Shown one piece after another: positions 59,481 through 64,000 of a DNA stretch of 64,000 nt. A program made the position numbers and the translations under genes. This stretch comes from Pseudomonas sp. PD9R. Lineage in GTDB: Bacteria; Pseudomonadota; Gammaproteobacteria; Pseudomonadales; Pseudomonadaceae. The stretch covers positions 93,639-157,638 of the forward strand of contig NZ_JAHTMR010000003.1 in NCBI RefSeq assembly GCF_019200975.1, in the 5' to 3' direction. How positions within the stretch are numbered: position 1 is the stretch's first letter; each line of letters opens with the position of its first letter. Under the pieces are notes generated by a model. That model was given only the letters and a program-made list of their open reading frames with translations, was not told the origin of the DNA and made no database searches.

Positions 59481-60904
59481 GGGAATTCCTTCTCGTGAAC
59501 GGGATTGAGTGGTCGCAGTGCGGGAGCGACTGATTCTTTGTTGTGTTCGACCTGACTATGCAGCGTAGTCAACGATTCCTTTAGTTGAAGCAGCGCTTGA
59601 TCTTTGGTTGTCTCGCGGCCGTAACACGCGCGCAGGAAGGCTTGCAGGCGCGGGCCGAAACCGGTGAGTTTGAGGCCGACGTGGCTGCGACGGGTCCACA
59701 GGTACAAGGCGCTCAATTGCGGTGGTTTGGCGTCGAGCTGCGGCGGGATTTGCCGCCAGGCACAGTCGGCGGATTCCAGCCAGGCAGCGTGCCGGGCACG
59801 GCGACGTGCCTGCCAGCCGAGGTACGCGCGATGGGCATACGGACGGGCAAACCAGGCGAGCAGTGTGATTCCGAGAAGTAACGCCAATAGGCTCAGGGCC
59901 ACACCCGAGAGGTGCAGGCGATGGGTCTGGCCGAGTTTTTTCAGGTCTTCGGTGATCGAGAACACCGGCCGATAAGCGCTGTTGGCCGTGGCTTCGAAGG
60001 TCACGGCGGGGACTTGTGCCGTACGGGTCTGCTGGCTGCTGGCGTCCCACCATTTCAGTTCGATGGCGGGCAGGGTATGGCGACCTTCGGTGTCGATGCG
60101 GTAGGTGACCGTGTCGATACGCTGCCCGCCGGTGAAGTTGCCACGGCCATCGTCGAGCGTGTTGACCTGCGGGTTTTTCGCGTAGCGACTGAGCCCGGTG
60201 ATATCAGCCAGCGGCGGCGTCGGCAGTGACATGGCCAGTGCGCCGTCGGCTTGCAACGTCAGTTGTCGAGTGAGGCTGTCACCGACATTCAACGGCGTGG
60301 CCGAATGGGTGACTTTCTGCGTGAATTGCAAAGCTTGCGCGACGAGAACAGGTTCGCCGGGTTTGAACCCCGGTGGCTGATCGGCGACGAAGTGCAGCGG
60401 CTGGCTTTGAGCGCTCAGCTCGGCGCTGGCCTGACCCGGCGTGGCGCGTACGGTCAGGGCCGGGATGTCAAAGCCCTGCGCCACATTCGGGGTGATCTGA
60501 TAGCGATAGCGCATGCCGTTGAACGATTTGCCATCGAGGGTCTGGTTCAGGTGTTCGGCGTGGCCGTCGGACGGCATCACCAGCGCATCCGGCACTTTCA
60601 GGTCGGGCAGGGTGGGAGCGTCGGTGAACCAGGTGTCGGTGAGGACATCAAGTTGCAGTTCGACGATGCCGCCGACCATGGCTGAGGTGGCGGGTTGCAA
60701 GGTGGCCTGGACGCGCAGTTCAGGCTCGGCGGCGAAGGCGTTAAGGCTGAGAAAAGAAACCAGCAATGTGCTGAGGAGTCTGGTGCCTGATCGGCCGCCA
60801 TCGCGAGCAGGCTCGCTCCTACAGGGGGATTGAGGTGCAAACAGTTCCATTGTGGGAGCGAGCCTGCTCGCGATGGCGGCGACACGGCCTATCAGACGGC
60901 TCAT
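59477..60904 (-). CDS. BatD-like protein (operon 2) with REP-encoded N-terminal insert
   Basis: A 475-residue BatD-type protein: Ig-like periplasmic domains, a helix near residue 340 ([20 protein letters not shown]) and a cytoplasmic tail. Its ATG at 60904 overlaps the BatB-2 stop as ATGA. A REP pair (60798-60877) lies inside the frame and encodes about residues 10-36, including RSEPARDGG, the usual translation of this REP family. The true signal-peptide core ([16 protein letters not shown]) starts only after the insert, so the n-region is about 40 residues long. An internal start at ATG (residue 19) or a TTG in the signal core could be used instead. The frame stays open, so the gene is probably functional. 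Confidence 0.78.
   Translation of the reverse strand: MSRLIGRVAAIASRLAPTMELFAPQSPCRSEPARDGGRSGTRLLSTLLVSFLSLNAFAAEPELRVQATLQPATSAMVGGIVELQLDVLTDTWFTDAPTLPDLKVPDALVMPSDGHAEHLNQTLDGKSFNGMRYRYQITPNVAQGFDIPALTVRATPGQASAELSAQSQPLHFVADQPPGFKPGEPVLVAQALQFTQKVTHSATPLNVGDSLTRQLTLQADGALAMSLPTPPLADITGLSRYAKNPQVNTLDDGRGNFTGGQRIDTVTYRIDTEGRHTLPAIELKWWDASSQQTRTAQVPAVTFEATANSAYRPVFSITEDLKKLGQTHRLHLSGVALSLLALLLGITLLAWFARPYAHRAYLGWQARRRARHAAWLESADCAWRQIPPQLDAKPPQLSALYLWTRRSHVGLKLTGFGPRLQAFLRACYGRETTKDQALLQLKESLTTLHSQVEHNKESVAPALRPLNPVHEKEFP
60798..60877. repeat. REP pair inside the BatD-2 coding sequence
   Basis: Inverted copies CATCGCGAGCAGGCTCGCTC and GGGAGCGAGCCTGCTCGCGA with a spacer of about 22 bases. 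It is placed within codons 10-36 of the gene and does not introduce a stop. Confidence 0.92.
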
Positions 60905-62481
60905 GGCTTAACCCCCGCCTGATCCTGCAAACTGAATTTCTGCTTCAAGAACTTCGCTGGCGAGGTGCTCAGGTTTTGCAACCATTGCTCATCCGACGCC
61001 GCCTGTTCGGTTTGCACCGGTTTGCTCTGGCCCTTGCCCGGTGCCTTGTCCATCTTGATTTCGTCAGGTTTGACCTCGGGGGCGTTTTGTTCGGCGCTTT
61101 CGGTGTCTTTCTGCAAGGCGATGGCCAAGGCCAGGTTGGCAGTAGCTTCCGGGAACTGCGGCTGCAACTTCAGCGCCTGGGTGTAGGCCGCGATTGCCCC
61201 GTCGAATTTGAATCGGCGCACGTAGATGTTGCCCAGATAGAAATACGCCTGAGGCGTTTGCAGACGCGCAAAGCTGGCCAGCGCCAGATCGAAATCAGCG
61301 GCGTTATAGGCGGCAATGCCTTTCCAGTAAGGATCGACAAAATGCGCGGCGGCCTGCGCAAAGTGTTGGTGTTCGAAGGCCCAGCGGCCTTGCTGGTCCG
61401 GGGTGAAGAACGCATCGATCAACGCATTGGCTTGTGCCGGTGCCGGTTGCAAGCCGATACCCAGTGTCAGCAGCAACCCGGCCATCCAGTTCACGCTCCA
61501 GCCCTTGCGCACGCTGAAGAACGCGATCAACAACAGCGGCCAGCACAGCCAGTAACCGGCGTCCTTCCAGTGCAATTCACGCTGTTCATCGCTGGCACTC
61601 TGGAAGTGCTGCTGAGCGTGCAGTTCTACCCAATCCAGATCGTCGTTGTTCAGCGTCAGGCTGCCTAGCGGCGCGTCCAGTTTTGATGCCAGTTGCTTGA
61701 GCGAGGCCTGATCAAAATGGCCAAGCTCAGGACGGCCGTTGCTGTCGGTGCGCGGCTGGCCGCTGGCATCGTGAATGACGCCGCCGTCCTCGTTGCCGAT
61801 CGCCAGAATCAGGACTTGTAGCTCGCTGCCGTCCAGTTGTTTATCCAGACCAGCGAGTGCCGAAGTGTCTGCACCGTCGGTCACCAGCAACAGCGTGCCC
61901 GGCGTGTTCTCGGCTGCCAGCAGGCGCGTGGCCTGGTCGATGACTGCGCCGACATTTTTACCCGGTTTGCCGATCAGGTCAGTGCCCAGTGCCTGGATAA
62001 AGGTGTCGAGCAAGGCGGGATCGTCCGTCGGCGGCAATACCAGATGGGCGCTGCCAGCGTAGGCAATCAATGCATTGCGCGCGCCTGCGCGACGCTGGAT
62101 CAGGTCATGCAACTTGTGTTTGGCCGCTTCCAGACGAGTCGGTTGCACGTCGTTGGCGTCCATGGATGGCGACAGATCGACGGCGATGATCAGCGGCGCA
62201 CGGTTTTCCAGAAAGTCTGGCCGATCCTGTTCCCAGGTCGGCCCGGCGGCGGCCACCGCCCCCAGCACCAACAACGTGCAGACAAGATGCACCGGGCGCA
62301 GCCAATGCCTGTCCTGCGGGGTGATCAGCAGGTGCGGCAGCAAGTGTTCGGCGATGTTGCCGCGCAAGCGACGTTGCAGGTCACGGCTGCGACGCCACAG
62401 CACTGGCAGCAGGGCGGCGAACGGCAGTAGCAATAGCCATAACGGACGCAGGAAGTGGAAGTCGCTGAGGTTGATGTCCAT
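60901..62481 (-). CDS. BatB/BatC-type VWA plus TPR protein (operon 2)
   Basis: A 526-residue paralogue of the protein at 24505-26244. It has two N-terminal helices, a VWA domain with intact metal site D102-LSPS (DxSxS), a helix, then TPRs ([21 protein letters not shown]) and a charged, low-complexity tail. The start at 62481 has AGGAGG seven bases upstream. It overlaps the next gene by ATGA and follows BatA-2 after one base. Unlike its paralogue, metal binding should be possible. Confidence 0.88.
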   Translation of the reverse strand: MDINLSDFHFLRPLWLLLLPFAALLPVLWRRSRDLQRRLRGNIAEHLLPHLLITPQDRHWLRPVHLVCTLLVLGAVAAAGPTWEQDRPDFLENRAPLIIAVDLSPSMDANDVQPTRLEAAKHKLHDLIQRRAGARNALIAYAGSAHLVLPPTDDPALLDTFIQALGTDLIGKPGKNVGAVIDQATRLLAAENTPGTLLLVTDGADTSALAGLDKQLDGSELQVLILAIGNEDGGVIHDASGQPRTDSNGRPELGHFDQASLKQLASKLDAPLGSLTLNNDDLDWVELHAQQHFQSASDEQRELHWKDAGYWLCWPLLLIAFFSVRKGWSVNWMAGLLLTLGIGLQPAPAQANALIDAFFTPDQQGRWAFEHQHFAQAAAHFVDPYWKGIAAYNAADFDLALASFARLQTPQAYFYLGNIYVRRFKFDGAIAAYTQALKLQPQFPEATANLALAIALQKDTESAEQNAPEVKPDEIKMDKAPGKGQSKPVQTEQAASDEQWLQNLSTSPAKFLKQKFSLQDQAGVKP

Positions 62482-62482
62482 C

Positions 62483-63475
62483 TCAGACCTCCTGCCGCGA
62501 ATGCGCAATGGGCAAACGCGGACGCAGCAGGGCGCCCAGGTGATAGAGCGCGAGTACGGCGATCGCCGCCCCCAACGGCCACCAGAACAGATCGCGTTTG
62601 GGCTGATGGCTGAGGGTTTTCACCTGATGCGGGGTGAGTTTGTCGAGGGTGCTGTAGACCTGATCCAGTGCGTTGCGGTCTTCGGCACGGAAGAACTGGC
62701 CGTCGGTGGTGGCGGCGATCTGCTGCAAGCCTTGCAGGTTGACCCTGGCTTCACCTTCGGCGTTGGGGTCGCCGATGCCGATGGTGTGAATCACCACACC
62801 TTTGGCGGCCGCCATGGCGGCTGCGTGATCCGGGGTAATGGCGCTGCTGGTGTCGTTACCGTCGGTAAGCAGGATCAGGACTTTTTCCTGTTCGTGGGCC
62901 TGATCAAGCAGTTTCAGGCTCAAGCCGATAGCGTCGCCAATGGCTGTATTCGGGCCGGCCATGCCGATGCCGGTGTCGTCCAGCAACAGCGACAGGCTGG
63001 CGTGATCGAGGGTCAGCGGGGCCTGCGGATAGGCGCCGCTGCCGAACACGATCAGGCCAAGGCGATCTTCTTTGCGCTTGTCGATAAAGCCGTGTACCAC
63101 TTCCTTGACCGCTGCCAGGCGATTGATTTTCTGGCCATTGGCGTCGGTGAAATCAGTGGTTTCCATCGACTGGGAAAGGTCGATGGCGAGCATCAGGTCG
63201 CGCACCGGTTGCTGGCGTTCGATGGGTTTCTCCACGTACACCGGCCGGGCTGCCGCCAGTAGCAATAGCGCCCACACCAACAGGTTCAACAGCAACTGCC
63301 AACGGTTATTGCGGGTGCCGGCCGAGCTGGGTGCCTGGCCGACCGCACGGCTCATCGCATTGAAAAACGGCACGCGCACAGCGCTGCGCGCTTCACGATA
63401 ATCGGGCAAGTAGCGATAACCGAACCACGGCAATGGCAGCAGCACTAACAGCCACGGGTAATCAAGCTGCCACAT
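62483..63475 (-). CDS. BatA-type VWA protein (operon 2)
   Basis: A 330-residue BatA paralogue with two N-terminal helices, a VWA domain (metal site D99-LSQS) and a C-terminal helix (FWWPLGAAIAVLALYHLGAL). The start at 63475 (MWQLDYPW) overlaps the upstream gene by 14 bases; the longer open frame lies within that gene. Confidence 0.88.
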   Translation of the reverse strand: MWQLDYPWLLVLLPLPWFGYRYLPDYREARSAVRVPFFNAMSRAVGQAPSSAGTRNNRWQLLLNLLVWALLLLAAARPVYVEKPIERQQPVRDLMLAIDLSQSMETTDFTDANGQKINRLAAVKEVVHGFIDKRKEDRLGLIVFGSGAYPQAPLTLDHASLSLLLDDTGIGMAGPNTAIGDAIGLSLKLLDQAHEQEKVLILLTDGNDTSSAITPDHAAAMAAAKGVVIHTIGIGDPNAEGEARVNLQGLQQIAATTDGQFFRAEDRNALDQVYSTLDKLTPHQVKTLSHQPKRDLFWWPLGAAIAVLALYHLGALLRPRLPIAHSRQEV

Positions 63476-64000
63476 GATGACGCTCCACCCAGAGTTTGCA
63501 GGTGTCGAACAGCTGTTGGCGCTGATCGCTCGGCAGGGCGCGCAGAACTGCTTCAGGAGCATAAGCCAGCACTGACAGTTGTTGACTGAAGTTGGCGGGC
63601 AGGGGATGTGCAATATGCCCCTGCAAGAATGCCTGCCAATCATCTTTACCTAACACCGCAGGACCCTGTAGGAGCGAGGCTTGCCCGCGAAGAACGATAA
63701 CGCGGTCTGCCTTGGAGACCGCAGCGCCTGATTCGCGGGCAAGCCTCGCTCCTACAAAGGACGTGTTCGGCATAGAGATTGCGGTGCGCTTTAGCAACTC
63801 TGGAAGCTCACGCAACGCACTCAAATCATCACTGCGCTTTTGCAACTGTGCCAGCCGCACCAACGCCTCGCGCCGATAACGATCCCGCCGCCATTGCCAG
63901 TAACGCCGGGCCCCCAGCAGCACAATCGCGCCGACCAATACCGCCAGCAACACCCACCAACCCCACGTTTGAGGCGCATAACTGACCGGCGCTGGCAGCG
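63462..64000 (-). CDS. DUF4381-like protein (operon 2), 5' end beyond the window, with REP-encoded insert
   Basis: A DUF4381 paralogue whose frame is open to the window edge (APVSYAPQTWGWWVLLAVLV precedes the first internal start at 63953), so at least 178 residues, with the true start outside. One membrane helix, then a helical part with LPELLKRTAIS and GKDDWQAFLQG matching LLKRLCR and NGRKWLAFL in the first copy. Between these segments a REP pair (63666-63756) adds about 30 residues (SFVGARLARESG...LRGQASLLQGP) at a place where the first copy has a short linker. The frame is uninterrupted. Confidence 0.82.
   Translation of the reverse strand, partial: LPAPVSYAPQTWGWWVLLAVLVGAIVLLGARRYWQWRRDRYRREALVRLAQLQKRSDDLSALRELPELLKRTAISMPNTSFVGARLARESGAAVSKADRVIVLRGQASLLQGPAVLGKDDWQAFLQGHIAHPLPANFSQQLSVLAYAPEAVLRALPSDQRQQLFDTCKLWVERHHVAA
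63666..63756. repeat. REP pair inside the DUF4381-2 coding sequence
   Basis: Inverted copies TGTAGGAGCGAGGCTTGCCC and GGGCAAGCCTCGCTCCTACA with a spacer of about 40 bases, read through in frame by the minus-strand gene. Confidence 0.93.

Noticed and set aside
1..64000. tRNA, rRNA, insertion sequences, phage genes
   Set aside because: No cloverleaf with a TTCGAATC-type arm, rRNA motif, transposase or integrase was noticed by eye in either strand; a covariance-model scan was not possible.

Overview
The window is high-GC chromosomal DNA from a gammaproteobacterium that is almost certainly a Pseudomonas of the fluorescens group. Evidence: gene content typical of that group (pepN, a roughly 1630-residue NAD-glutamate dehydrogenase, sbcDC, DUF5629, MocR/LysR regulators), Shine-Dalgarno sites of GGAG type, and two families of REP palindromes of the kind known from P. 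fluorescens. One family carries GGAGCTGCCGAAGGCTGCGATC; the other carries GTAGGAGCGAGGCTTGCCCGCGA. At least seventeen REP loci occur. No rRNA, tRNA, CRISPR or insertion sequence was seen.

Layout. 1-7.2 kb: the end of a DUF2797 gene, pepN, a repeat-filled gap, then a YCF48-like propeller protein with an RND/MMPL transporter. 7.3-14.2 kb: a sugar-acid catabolic locus (FadR-type regulator, IlvD/Edd dehydratase, divergent MFS permease, FAH-family enzyme, ketoglutarate-semialdehyde-type dehydrogenase) that fits a Weimberg-like oxidative pentose route, with a pair of matching candidate operators between the divergent genes. 14.2-17.2 kb: DUF5629, a lactonase and four very small exported or membrane proteins. 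17.2-22.7 kb: sbcD-sbcC-GST. 22.8-29.7 kb: a complete MoxR-DUF58-DUF4381-BatA-BatB/C-BatD operon. 29.9-33.0 kb: an AT-rich island with an ABC exporter, a YcaO protein and a 37-residue peptide gene. 33.6-47.4 kb: NAD-GDH, small lipoprotein, cupin and ABM genes, a MocR/AhpD pair, LysR, GNAT, racemase and AraC genes. 47.4-48.05 kb: a tandem array of REP pairs. 48-56.6 kb: an octaheme cytochrome with TPRs, DUF3313, DUF3829 plus a degenerate J-domain protein, and an MFS-spermidine synthase fusion. 56.8-64 kb: a second, paralogous Bat operon that ends in a HAD phosphatase and an arylsulfatase and runs off the window.

The most novel-looking locus is at 29.9-33.0 kb. A 37-residue peptide gene with a strong ribosome-binding site, too short for ordinary gene calling, lies directly upstream of a YcaO enzyme and an ABC exporter on the same strand. 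A perfect palindrome separates peptide and enzyme, and two hairpins precede the peptide. The layout is that of a minimal RiPP (ribosomally made, modified peptide) cluster. It has no E1/ThiF-like, dehydrogenase or TfuA partner, so the modification cannot be assigned from sequence. The second point of interest is that the second Bat operon carries REP doublets inside two reading frames (BatD-like and DUF4381-like) without breaking them, giving in-frame REP-encoded peptide inserts.

Starts were chosen by Shine-Dalgarno spacing, overlap with the upstream gene and family N-termini. All family assignments rest on motif recognition; no database search was run.
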